Source: Bradyrhizobium zhengyangense (GTDB lineage Bacteria; Pseudomonadota; Alphaproteobacteria; Rhizobiales; Xanthobacteraceae). Taken from it: 64,000 bases of DNA. Shown here piece by piece: positions 27,842-35,159 of the stretch. How positions within the stretch are numbered: position 1 is the first letter of the stretch; the number at the start of each line of letters is the position of its first letter. The notes under the pieces are model-generated. The model ran no database searches, had not been told where the DNA came from, and worked only from the letters and a program-made list of their open reading frames with translations. A program made the position numbers and the translations under genes. The stretch is taken from positions 62,001 to 126,000 of the forward strand of contig NZ_JAKLUA010000009.1 in NCBI RefSeq assembly GCF_022012435.1. Direction: 5' to 3'.

Positions 27842-28227
27842 TCGAGAACCGCCATGGCATCGCATTGGACCAGCATGTTGGCCGGCAGATGATCGTTCTG
27901 GAATGTATGCCGTGCAGGTCGCGAAGCTGCATCGGGGAACGCTTCCAGCCAATGCTTGTTGACGGCCGGTCGGGCTTCCGGAACCTTGACGTAAACCGTC
28001 ATCTTGACGATGCGATCCATCGCACCTCCGGCTGCCGCCATGATGCGCTTGAGATTGTCGAACATCAGTTCAACCTGTTTCTCGACCTCGTCAGGAATCT
28101 TTCCTGCCGCGAGATCCAACCCATAGACACCGCCGGTCATGACGATATTGCCGACGCGAGACGCTGCGGGTATCGGCTGAGCGCCATGGCTGAAGCCTTC
28201 GATTTCGATGCTGCGGCGTGCAGTCAT
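27838..28227 (-). CDS. RidA/YjgF-family protein, non-canonical
   Basis: A 129-residue Rid-family protein, a small trimeric fold whose members hydrolyse enamines and imines, or deaminate 2-aminomuconate-type ring-cleavage products. Family blocks are VGNIVMTGGVYGLDLAAGKI (about 26-45), a central EKQVELMFDNLKRIM helix, and RPARHTFQNDHLPANM near 103-118. The catalytic Arg of classical RidA (ARLP) aligns with His here (DHLP), and the usual Glu near the C-terminus is Asp. It may therefore act differently from housekeeping RidA. It lies between the LigJ-like and RraA genes in the operon, spaced 20 bases from the former. Confidence 0.82.
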   Translation of the reverse strand: MTARRSIEIEGFSHGAQPIPAASRVGNIVMTGGVYGLDLAAGKIPDEVEKQVELMFDNLKRIMAAAGGAMDRIVKMTVYVKVPEARPAVNKHWLEAFPDAASRPARHTFQNDHLPANMLVQCDAMAVLE

Positions 28228-28247
28228 TGCTGCTCCTCCCCAACCGG

Positions 28248-29246
28248 TCAGACGTCAAGCCGCGCGAACAGACGGCGCGCGTTGCCTTCGAAAATGCCCT
28301 TCTTGTCAGCTTCGCTGATCTCGGTGATCGATTCGATTACCGGCCTGATGTCGTCATAGGGCTTGCCCGAATTTGGATCGATGCCGCCGCCGCTGCCCGG
28401 CCGCTCGGTGCCGAAGACGCACCGATCGGCGCCGACCACGTCGAACAGCAGCTCCAGCGATTTCTTGTAGTGCAGTACCGTATCGAACCAGAAGCGCTTG
28501 AGCGTCTCGTCGAAAGTCTCGGCCTTCGCCCCCGAGGCGGCGGCGAACATTTGGCGATTCGAGCGCCAGCGACCGACTTGATACGGCACGGAGCCGCCGC
28601 CATGGCTGATCAGCAGCTTCAAGCTGGGAAAGCGCTTGAACACGTCGGACCGGGAGATCGAGGTGATGGCAAGGCTCTCTTCCGTGATGAAGTGCTCGTC
28701 ATACGTTTCGCGGCCGCAGCAGGCGCAGCTGTGGATGTGACCAGGGATATCGTGCTCGCAGAGGAATTCGTATAGGGGATACCAATAGGAATCGCCCATC
28801 GGCGGCGACTTGCCGGCCCCCTCCGAAGGATCGGGATTGATCAACACGCCCAGAAAGCCGAGATCGTTGATGCACCGCTTGATCTCGTCGAACATCTTTT
28901 CAACCGGCACGCCCGTCGCTTGAGGCAGGCCGCCCACGCCGCGGAAGCGCTTGGGGTGCAACTTGATCGTGCGTGCGATCATGTCGTTGTTGTCCTGCGC
29001 CCAGCTGACGATGTCGTCCCAGCGGTTCTCGCCATGCAGCATCATGAAAGGCCGGGGTGAGAGAACCTGGATGTCGGTGCCGACGCCGTCCATGATCTGC
29101 ACGTTCTGGGCTGCTGATTTCTCAAGCTCTGCATCCGGGATCTTGGCGTGATAGATGCCGTATTGGCCGCGCGCGACCTGGAGATTTCCGCGATGGGCGT
29201 AGAAGCTCGGCGGCGCGACGAGATGCGCGTGGGCGTCGATGATCAT
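28248..29246 (-). CDS. Amidohydrolase, 4-oxalomesaconate hydratase-like (LigJ-like)
   Basis: A 332-residue amidohydrolase-superfamily TIM barrel. It begins IIDAHAHLVAPP, the N-terminal metal-binding HxH, and carries VLSPRPFMM (about 56-64), INPDPSEG and YWYPLYEFLCEHDIPGHIH (His near 180). SHGGGSVPYQVGRW (about 219-232) and FGTERPGSGG (about 280) follow. These blocks fit LigJ-type oxalomesaconate hydratases better than ACMSD decarboxylases, by memory of the families. The reaction would be hydration of 4-oxalomesaconate to a hydroxy-oxoadipate, which RraA aldolases then split. ATG 29246 is chosen at the conserved start; the open frame upstream has no family match. It is the first gene of the minus-strand operon and is divergent from the dioxygenase gene. 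Confidence 0.85.
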   Translation of the reverse strand: MIIDAHAHLVAPPSFYAHRGNLQVARGQYGIYHAKIPDAELEKSAAQNVQIMDGVGTDIQVLSPRPFMMLHGENRWDDIVSWAQDNNDMIARTIKLHPKRFRGVGGLPQATGVPVEKMFDEIKRCINDLGFLGVLINPDPSEGAGKSPPMGDSYWYPLYEFLCEHDIPGHIHSCACCGRETYDEHFITEESLAITSISRSDVFKRFPSLKLLISHGGGSVPYQVGRWRSNRQMFAAASGAKAETFDETLKRFWFDTVLHYKKSLELLFDVVGADRCVFGTERPGSGGGIDPNSGKPYDDIRPVIESITEISEADKKGIFEGNARRLFARLDV

Positions 29247-29290
29247 GCGGACATTTCTCCCTGGATGGATAGCGCGGGTCTTGCGACCAC

Positions 29291-29316
29291 TAAATCTTCC
29301 ACATGGTATAATTAAA
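29291..29316. promoter_or_regulatory. Regulon palindrome, site 1
   Basis: The core CCACATGG (29299-29306) lies within TCCACATGGTATAATTAA, and a left arm TAAATCT precedes it. It sits in the 175-base gap between the divergent LigJ-like and LigB-like genes. Three further copies occur at 29380, 33651 and 38222. TATAAT at 29307-29312 may double as a -10 box for the dioxygenase direction, in which case a bound repressor would block it. Confidence 0.68.
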
Positions 29317-29379
29317 AAGCGACCGTCGCAAGCCCTGGGAATTGCGTCGAGGCGATTGCCATTCGCGATCGCTCGTAGC

Positions 29380-29405
29380 AATATAGTCCATCTGGTAAAA
29401 TTAAA
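29380..29405. promoter_or_regulatory. Regulon palindrome, site 2
   Basis: The core CCATCTGG (29388-29395) lies within TCCATCTGGTAAAATTAA, with 15 of 18 bases equal to site 1. It is 89 bases from site 1, within the same divergent promoter region and just before the dioxygenase ribosome binding site (GAGAGGAAA). Two sites in one gap suggest separate control of the two directions, or looping. Confidence 0.65.
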
Positions 29406-29421
29406 AGAGAGGAAATGTCCA

Positions 29422-30414
29422 ATGGCGAAAATCGTTCTCGGCCTCGCCGCGTCGCACACCCCCATGCTCGCGCTGGAGGGAAAGCGTTGGAGCGAGCGCG
29501 CGGCTGACGATCTCAAGAACAAAGCTCTCAATCTCTCCGATGGCCGCTATGTGTCCTACGACGAGCTCGCCCGCGAAAACGGCGCTCCTTATGCGGCGCT
29601 GGCGACCGAGGCGAAGTTCCTGGAGATCGAGGCCGCATCGCAGAAGGCTCTGGATTACATGGCCGACCGCCTGGCGCAGGTTGCACCCGACGTCGTGCTG
29701 ATCGTGGGGGACGATCAGGCCGAATTGTTCAGCCTATCCAACATGCCCGCAATCTCCATCTTCTATGGAGAGGAGATCCTGACGCATGAGCGCCATCTCA
29801 CGCCGCAGACGCCGAATTGGATCGGCACGGTCATGAAGGGATATGCCATGGATGCAGTCCATACGTTTCCGGGCTGTCCAGAGCTCGCCCGCGAGCTGAT
29901 CCATGGTCTGATCGAGAACGACGTGGACATCGGAGCAGCAGCGAAGGTGGATGACCCGCACAAGGCCGGATTCGGCCATGCCTACGGCTTCATCATCGAG
30001 CGGCTGTTCAAGGGAAAGTCCATTCCGGTTCTGCCGGTCCTGCTGAACACCTACTTTCCGCCCAATGCCCCGACGGCACGACGCGCCTATGGCGTCGGAC
30101 AGGCGATCGCGAGCCTCATTTCACGGTCGAAGTTGGATGCCCGAGTGGCCGTGGTGGCCAGCGGCGGCCTGAGCCATTTTGTCGTGGACGAGAAGCTCGA
30201 TCGCAAGGTGCTCGATGCGATCAAGCGCAAGGACGTGTCCGTCCTCAAGTCGCTGACCAGGGGAGAGTTGAACTCCGGCTCTTCGGAACTCCTGAATTGG
30301 GTGATGGTCGCGGGCATGTCCGAGCATCTCGACAACGACTGGACGGAATACTATCCAGGCTATAGGACCCCGGCCGGTACAGGCACGGGTATCGGCTTCG
30401 CCGTCTGGTCCTAA
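29422..30414 (+). CDS. Class III extradiol ring-cleavage dioxygenase, LigB-type catalytic subunit
   Basis: A 330-residue member of the LigB superfamily, non-heme Fe(II) enzymes that open catechol-type rings. Visible motifs are GLAASHTPM with a metal-ligand His (about 11), PDVVLIVGDDQAELFS (about 92-107), ISIFYGEE, DDPHKAGFGHAYGF with His, PVLPVLLNTYFPP, and VVASGGLSHFVVDE (about 245-258). It lacks an attached LigA domain, and no separate small LigA gene is near. The downstream LigJ- and LigK-like genes suggest a gallate-type substrate that gives oxalomesaconate directly. Methylgallate or an aminated analogue is also possible. ATG 29422 follows GAGAGGAAA. The gene is divergent from the LigJ operon, and the shared gap carries two operator copies. 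Confidence 0.85.
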   Translation: MAKIVLGLAASHTPMLALEGKRWSERAADDLKNKALNLSDGRYVSYDELARENGAPYAALATEAKFLEIEAASQKALDYMADRLAQVAPDVVLIVGDDQAELFSLSNMPAISIFYGEEILTHERHLTPQTPNWIGTVMKGYAMDAVHTFPGCPELARELIHGLIENDVDIGAAAKVDDPHKAGFGHAYGFIIERLFKGKSIPVLPVLLNTYFPPNAPTARRAYGVGQAIASLISRSKLDARVAVVASGGLSHFVVDEKLDRKVLDAIKRKDVSVLKSLTRGELNSGSSELLNWVMVAGMSEHLDNDWTEYYPGYRTPAGTGTGIGFAVWS

Positions 30415-30568
30415 ATTTCCCGGCACAGCGAGCGACTGCCGCCGGCGAGGCGACTTGCCGGCGGAGTTCACGCCTGTGTCGCTCCGGTCTGTGTGTTCCG
30501 CTTGTGCGCGTCGGGCGCGGTGTTGACAAACCGGTCGCTCCGGCGGATAGGCTTCGTGCGGACATGGC

Positions 30569-31324
30569 ATGCCACGCGGAGCTGTTTTGGCGACGGATCT
30601 GACCAAGGAAACCCTCGACGAGGTCGTGAATCAGCGCCGGCGCCAGCAGCGTTCCCTCGACACAAGGGAACGGATCCTGGAGGCCGCTTTCGAGGAATTC
30701 GCCGAGCGTGGCTTTGAGGGAGCGTCGACACGGACGGTTGCAGCCAAGGCCGGCGTTCAGCATCCGCTCGTGACTTATCATTTCAAGAACAAGGACGGGC
30801 TTTGGCGCGCCGTCCTATCAACGACGAGCGTGAATTTCAGCCGGCACTTCCAAGACTACCTTGCCGGCGTCTCTAAGCAGGACGAGGTGGGACAGCTCAG
30901 GGTTCTCCAGGAGCAGTTCATCCGCTTCGCCGCTGCCAATCCGAACTTCCATTGGCTGATGTCACACGAGGGAAAGCGCGAGAGCGAACGGCTGACCTGG
31001 CTAGTCGAAGATCGGGTCCGCAACTATTTCAACGTCGTCGCGAAGCTCATCCGTGCGGCTCAAAAGCAAGACCGTTACGTCGAGGGCGATCCCTATCATC
31101 TCCAGTATCTGTTCATCGGTGCGGTAACGCGTATCTTCATGCTTTCGGCCGAGGTCCAGCAGGTGATGGGCCACTCGCCTTTTTCAAAGAAATTCGTTGA
31201 TGAGCACATCCGCACCTGCTGCGCGCTGTTTTTCCGCGAGCCGGCAGAGCAACCTCGCCGGCGTAAGCTCGCTCCGCGAAACAAAGACGCAAAACGCGTT
31301 ACCAAGCGAGCGGCAAGCTCCTGA
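30569..31324 (+). CDS. TetR-family regulator of the ring-cleavage cluster
   Basis: A 251-residue TetR regulator. After a charged N-terminal extension comes the DNA-binding domain RERILEAAFEEFAERGFEGA, then RTVAAKAGVQHPLVTYHFKN (about 34-80), which is the helix-turn-helix. The C-terminal ligand domain holds FHWLMSHEGKRESERLTWLV and a positively charged tail (RRRKLAPRNKDAKRVTKRA). It lies between the dioxygenase gene and the convergent P450 pair, overlapping the latter by 26 bases at the 3' ends. As the only regulator within 26.5-40 kb it is the best candidate to bind the four copies of the CCATATGG palindrome, which is inference. Start ATG 30569 is uncertain because no strong ribosome binding site precedes it. 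Confidence 0.86.
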   Translation: MPRGAVLATDLTKETLDEVVNQRRRQQRSLDTRERILEAAFEEFAERGFEGASTRTVAAKAGVQHPLVTYHFKNKDGLWRAVLSTTSVNFSRHFQDYLAGVSKQDEVGQLRVLQEQFIRFAAANPNFHWLMSHEGKRESERLTWLVEDRVRNYFNVVAKLIRAAQKQDRYVEGDPYHLQYLFIGAVTRIFMLSAEVQQVMGHSPFSKKFVDEHIRTCCALFFREPAEQPRRRKLAPRNKDAKRVTKRAASS

Positions 31325-32465
31325 AGCCGCGCACCATCAGGTGACGAACACGAACTGCGCGGGCGAGGTCAATCTCGAAGTCCCCGAAAGTGCTCAGCAC
31401 TTTCGGCAGAATGGTGCGGAGCATGGCGCGTGTCGCGGGGGCGCCGAGGCAAATATGCGGCCCCGAACCGAAGCCGAAATGGCGAACCTTGCCCCGGTCG
31501 ACATTGAAGGTCTCGGCATTTGTAATTGCGCTCTCATCGCGATTGGCGGAGCCGTAAAGCAACACCACCCGGCTGCCTGCTGGAATGTCGGTTTCGCTGA
31601 GGGCGACCGGGCTGGAAGTGATCCGCGCGAAACACTGTGTCGAGGTATCCCAGCGCACACCCTCTTCGATGGTAGCTTCGACCAAGCTCTGATCGGCCAG
31701 GATGCGCGATCGCTGCTCGGGGTGGCGCCAGAGCGCATGGACCAGGTTGGGTAGAAAGTGGCCGATGGAGGCATTGCCGGCCAGGAGCACGGTCATCATG
31801 TTTGCGACGATCTCGGTATCCGTGAGGGGCGCTCCATCCTGTTGAGCAGCGATCAGGACCGAGAAGAGATCGTCCCCACGTTCGACACGCCGGCGTTCCA
31901 ACTCCTCGGACAGCAGCGCAATGACCTTGGCGCGTTCTTCCTCGGAGAGCGCAGGCCCCGCGGGGCCGGAATTCCCGCGAAATAAACGCTCCGACAGCTC
32001 GGCTGCGCGCTGCGCCGAATCGGGTCCCAGCCCCAGCATCCTGCCTAGCGCGCCGAACAGCACCGGGCGGCTCACTTCGGCGACAAAGTCGCATCGGCGC
32101 CGGGTGCCAAGCGCTTCCAGGCCCTTAGCGAGAGTATCGCGGATCCAGGGCAGAACCAGCTCGATACGCGCCGGGCTCAGTCCCCGCATGATGATCCGGC
32201 GAAGCTCGTCATGCCGTGGCGGGTCGATCGAGCCGAGCGTCTTGCCCACGCGCAGCGGAGAATCGCTGAGGGCGTTCCCGGCGGAGGACGAGAGCAGGAC
32301 GGGATTGTTCAGTGCATAGGCGATATCCGCATAGCGGCTCACGAACCAGAGCTTTGTGGTAGGGCAATGATAGACCGGACATTCGGAGCGCAGGCGACGA
32401 TAGGTCGGATAGGGGTCATCGAGAAACCCATTGCCGGTGAGGTCGAACTCGCTCACCTCGTTCAC
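31299..32465 (-). CDS. Cytochrome P450 (second of tandem pair)
   Basis: A 388-residue bacterial class I P450. Visible are the N-terminal DDPYPTYRRLRSECPVY, the K-helix ExxR in EEGVRWDTSTQCF (about 270), and the heme-thiolate loop FGFGSGPHICLGAPATRAM (about 338-356, Cys ligand). The I-helix reads LLAGNASIGH where the usual pattern is AGxE/D-T-T, so the acid-alcohol pair that delivers protons to oxygen is not present in canonical form. GTG 32465 overlaps the first P450 stop by 4 bases (GTGA). The pair are similar over their full length. No ferredoxin or reductase gene is adjacent, so electrons come from elsewhere or the mechanism differs. Ring hydroxylation or O-demethylation are candidate roles. 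Confidence 0.9.
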   Translation of the reverse strand: MNEVSEFDLTGNGFLDDPYPTYRRLRSECPVYHCPTTKLWFVSRYADIAYALNNPVLLSSSAGNALSDSPLRVGKTLGSIDPPRHDELRRIIMRGLSPARIELVLPWIRDTLAKGLEALGTRRRCDFVAEVSRPVLFGALGRMLGLGPDSAQRAAELSERLFRGNSGPAGPALSEEERAKVIALLSEELERRRVERGDDLFSVLIAAQQDGAPLTDTEIVANMMTVLLAGNASIGHFLPNLVHALWRHPEQRSRILADQSLVEATIEEGVRWDTSTQCFARITSSPVALSETDIPAGSRVVLLYGSANRDESAITNAETFNVDRGKVRHFGFGSGPHICLGAPATRAMLRTILPKVLSTFGDFEIDLARAVRVRHLMVRGFRSLPLAW

Positions 32466-33622
32466 CAGCGGATCGTCAGCTTGTAAAAGCCGCGTACCAT
32501 CATGTGAGCGACGCGTTCGGCGTTCGCGACGTCGAGCTCATAGTCGCCGAGCGCCGGCAGCAGAGGGGTCATGACCGTTCGCATCATGGCCCGTGCTGCG
32601 GGCGCCCCAAGGCAGATATGGGGGCCGGAGCCGAAGCCAAAATGCCGGGTCTTTGGCCGGCTGATGTCAAAGCGGTCCGGATCCGGGATAGCGCGTTCGT
32701 CGCGATTGGCGGCCGCGAAACAGACCACGAGCCGGCTGTCTGCCGGAATTGCGATTCCGTGCAGCTTGACCTCCTTCGTGGTCTGCCGTCCGAAAGCCTG
32801 GGTTGACGTATCCCAGCGAACGCCTTCGTTCACGGCGGCATCCAGCAGGGCCGGATCGGCCTGCAACTTGCGACGCTCGTCCGGATTGGTCCAGAGCGCG
32901 TAGATCAAGTTAGAGAAATAATGCCCGATGGACGCGTTGCCCGCGAGCAGGACGGTCGACATGTTGCCCAGAATCTCGCCGTCGGAAAGTGGTGCTCCCC
33001 CCTCCTGTGCGTCGAGCAGGAACGAGAACAGATCGTCACTGCGGTCCTTGCGACGTCGCTCGAGCTGCTCGGTGAGCAGTTCAAACACCCCTTCCATCAA
33101 GCCCGGCCTCGCAGCCGGGCCCATCGGTCCCGTATCGGTATGAAAGATGTCCCGCGACAAATCCGCCGCCCGGTCCGCAGCTTCGCCGTCCAACCCGAGC
33201 ATCCGCCCGAGTGCGCCATAGAGGATGGGCCTGCTGATATCTGCCATGAAGTCGCACTCACGACGGGTGCCGAACTTGTGCAGCAGTCGATCGACGTCGC
33301 GCTGAATGGCGGGCAGCATGGATTCGATGCGCGCGGGCGTGAAGCCCTTCATCACCACACGGCGAAGTTCGTCATGACGCGGCGGATCGGTCGATCCGAG
33401 CGTCCTGCCCACCCGCAAGGGTGAATCGACCAGCGCATTGCCACGCGCCGAAGAGAAGACCTCGTAGTCGTTGAGGATGCGCGCCACGTCCTCGTTTCGC
33501 GTGATGATGTAGAACCCGCTCCCTTCGTGCAGATAGACCGGATGGTCGTCGCGCAACACCTTGTAGGTGGGATAGGGGTCGTCCACGAAGTTCCGCTCCT
33601 CGGGATCGAAACGAAAGGCCAT
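32462..33622 (-). CDS. Cytochrome P450 (first of tandem pair)
   Basis: A 386-residue soluble P450. Motifs are NFVDDPYPTYKVLRDDHPVY near the start, LGSTDPPRHDELRRVVMKGF (C-helix region), I-helix LLAGNASIGHYFSN (about 240), ExxR in NEGVRWDTSTQAF, and heme loop FGFGSGPHICLGAPAARAM. As in its neighbour, the I-helix lacks the acid-threonine pair and has Ala-Ser instead. ATG 33622 has GGGAG upstream. The gene follows an operator copy at 33651-33676 and is transcribed with the second P450. Tandem near-duplicates with the same active-site change suggest two substrates or two steps of the same unusual chemistry. Confidence 0.91.
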   Translation of the reverse strand: MAFRFDPEERNFVDDPYPTYKVLRDDHPVYLHEGSGFYIITRNEDVARILNDYEVFSSARGNALVDSPLRVGRTLGSTDPPRHDELRRVVMKGFTPARIESMLPAIQRDVDRLLHKFGTRRECDFMADISRPILYGALGRMLGLDGEAADRAADLSRDIFHTDTGPMGPAARPGLMEGVFELLTEQLERRRKDRSDDLFSFLLDAQEGGAPLSDGEILGNMSTVLLAGNASIGHYFSNLIYALWTNPDERRKLQADPALLDAAVNEGVRWDTSTQAFGRQTTKEVKLHGIAIPADSRLVVCFAAANRDERAIPDPDRFDISRPKTRHFGFGSGPHICLGAPAARAMMRTVMTPLLPALGDYELDVANAERVAHMMVRGFYKLTIRW

Positions 33623-33650
33623 GTGGTTCTCCCAGGAAATTATTATTACG

Positions 33651-33676
33651 CTAAATCTACCATATGGACAGTATAA
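33651..33676. promoter_or_regulatory. Regulon palindrome, site 3
   Basis: The core CCATATGG (33660-33667) has, on the minus strand, the arm TCCATATGGTAGATTTAG, close to site 1. It lies between the first P450 start (33622) and the end of the livF-like gene (33692), in the P450 operon promoter. Confidence 0.7.
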
Positions 33677-33691
33677 TGAGCAAGCCTTCGG

Positions 33692-34414
33692 CTACGCGGC
33701 GCGACCGGGTTTGCGGATGCCGACATATTGTTCGAGGGCACCGCGATCCGCCGCAATAGCGCTGCTTTCTCCGTTGCGAACGGCAATGCCGCGCTCCAGG
33801 ATGATCGCCTGCCGCGCCAGCCTGAGCGCGAAGCCTGCGTGCTGCTCGATCAGAATGACCGCCATGCTCTCGGTCTCGGTGATCGCGGTGATGCAGCGCG
33901 CGACGTCCTGCGCGACGACGGGGGCGAGGCCTTCGAGCGGCTCGTCGAGCAGCAGCAAGCGCGGGTTCGTCACCAGGGCTCGACCGATCGCCAGCATCTG
34001 CTGTTCGCCGCCCGACAGCTGATCTCCGAAATTGGTGCGACGTGCCTTCAGACTTGGAAACATCTCGAAGATGCGCTCGATTGTCCAAGGTCCGTTCGTC
34101 GCGGCAATCTGCAGGTTCTCCTCGACAGTGAGGGGGGCGAATATCTCGCGGCCTTGCGGCACCCACCCGATGCCCAGTCGGCATCGCCGGTGTGGCGCTA
34201 GGTCGGCGATCTCGTTGCCGCGAAAACGAATTCGCCCCGAGCGGGGCGTGAGATGACCCGCAAGGGCGAGCATCAGGGTTGATTTTCCGGCCCCGTTTCG
34301 GCCCAGAACCGCAAGAGAGCCGCCGGCCTCAATCGCGAAGGACAGTCCGCTGATGACGATTCCTTCACCATAGCCCACGTTGAGCTGGTCGACCTCGAGC
34401 AGCGGCTCAGTCAC
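33692..34414 (-). CDS. ABC transporter ATP-binding protein, LivF type
   Basis: A 240-residue ATPase of the branched-chain amino-acid-type importer family, which also takes up aromatic acids and amides. It has Walker A GRNGAGKST (about 36-44), the Q-loop WVPQGREIFAPLTVEEN, signature LSGGEQQML (about 135) and Walker B LLLLDEPLEGLAP. GTG 34414 has GGAG 6 bases upstream, while in-frame ATG 34420 directly abuts that site. It overlaps the livG-like gene by 8 bases. It is the last gene of a minus-strand livK-H-M-G-F set. Confidence 0.9.
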   Translation of the reverse strand: MTEPLLEVDQLNVGYGEGIVISGLSFAIEAGGSLAVLGRNGAGKSTLMLALAGHLTPRSGRIRFRGNEIADLAPHRRCRLGIGWVPQGREIFAPLTVEENLQIAATNGPWTIERIFEMFPSLKARRTNFGDQLSGGEQQMLAIGRALVTNPRLLLLDEPLEGLAPVVAQDVARCITAITETESMAVILIEQHAGFALRLARQAIILERGIAVRNGESSAIAADRGALEQYVGIRKPGRAA

Positions 34415-35159
34415 GGTCATCTCCGAGATAAATCCGCCGCACCTCCGGGTCGGTCGCGATCTCGCCGGGCTTGCCTTGGCGAAATACCGAACCGGCGACG
34501 AGAACGGTGATCGTGTCGGCAAAACGAAAGACCAGATCCATGTCGTGCTCGATGAAGAGAACGGCGATCTGATCGGGGAGGGATTCGATAGCCTGCATCA
34601 GCTCAAAGCTCTCGCCGGCGGGAACTCCCGCCGCCGGCTCGTCCAACAGCAGCACGCGGGGACGGCCGGCGAGGGCGAGAGCAATCTCCACAAGGCGCTG
34701 GCGACCGTAAGATAGTTCGGCAGTCCGCCGCAGGCAGTCGCGGTCAAGCCCGACCGAACGCGCCAACTCATACGCCTCGTCCGTGGTGTCGGGCTGCCGA
34801 TGTAAGGCCTGAAGAGGCCTGCCAAGCCGTCCGCGGCGCCGGGCGACCGCGAGCATGATCGATTCCAGCGGCGTCAGATGCGGGAACAGGGCGTTAATCT
34901 GGAAAGTCCGCCCCAATCCGCGTGCGACACGCTGATCGGTGCTCAATCGATCGATTGGCTCGCCCTCCAGCAGAATGCTGCCGCTGCTCGGGGCCAGCAC
35001 GCCGGTGAGCAGGTTGATCAGCGTGCTCTTGCCGGCGCCGTTCGGCCCGATCAGGGCATGTCGACCGCCTGCCTTTAGCACGAGGCTGACGGCATTGGTG
35101 ACCTTCAAGGCGCCAAATTGCTTGCAAAGGTCGCGTGTCTGGAGCGCGGCAACCGTCAT
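34407..35159 (-). CDS. ABC transporter ATP-binding protein, LivG type
   Basis: A 250-residue ATPase partner of the LivF-type subunit. It has Walker A GPNGAGKST (about 38-46), GLGRTFQINALFPHLT (Q-loop region), a signature segment reading AELSYGRQRLVEIA (Ser-Tyr-Gly in place of Ser-Gly-Gly, common in LivG-like proteins), Walker B VLLLDEPAAGVP, and H-loop IEHDMDLVF. ATG 35159 overlaps the livM-like stop by 4 bases. The transporter set probably imports the substrate of the ring-cleavage pathway, because the set's promoter carries the same operator as the enzyme genes. Confidence 0.9.
   Translation of the reverse strand: MTVAALQTRDLCKQFGALKVTNAVSLVLKAGGRHALIGPNGAGKSTLINLLTGVLAPSSGSILLEGEPIDRLSTDQRVARGLGRTFQINALFPHLTPLESIMLAVARRRGRLGRPLQALHRQPDTTDEAYELARSVGLDRDCLRRTAELSYGRQRLVEIALALAGRPRVLLLDEPAAGVPAGESFELMQAIESLPDQIAVLFIEHDMDLVFRFADTITVLVAGSVFRQGKPGEIATDPEVRRIYLGDDRD

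Noticed and set aside
28248..29246. Amidohydrolase as an ACMSD-type decarboxylase
   Set aside because: The blocks SPRPFMM, INPDPSEG and WYPLYEFLCEHD fit LigJ-type hydratases better, and the neighbours are aldolases of the oxalomesaconate route.
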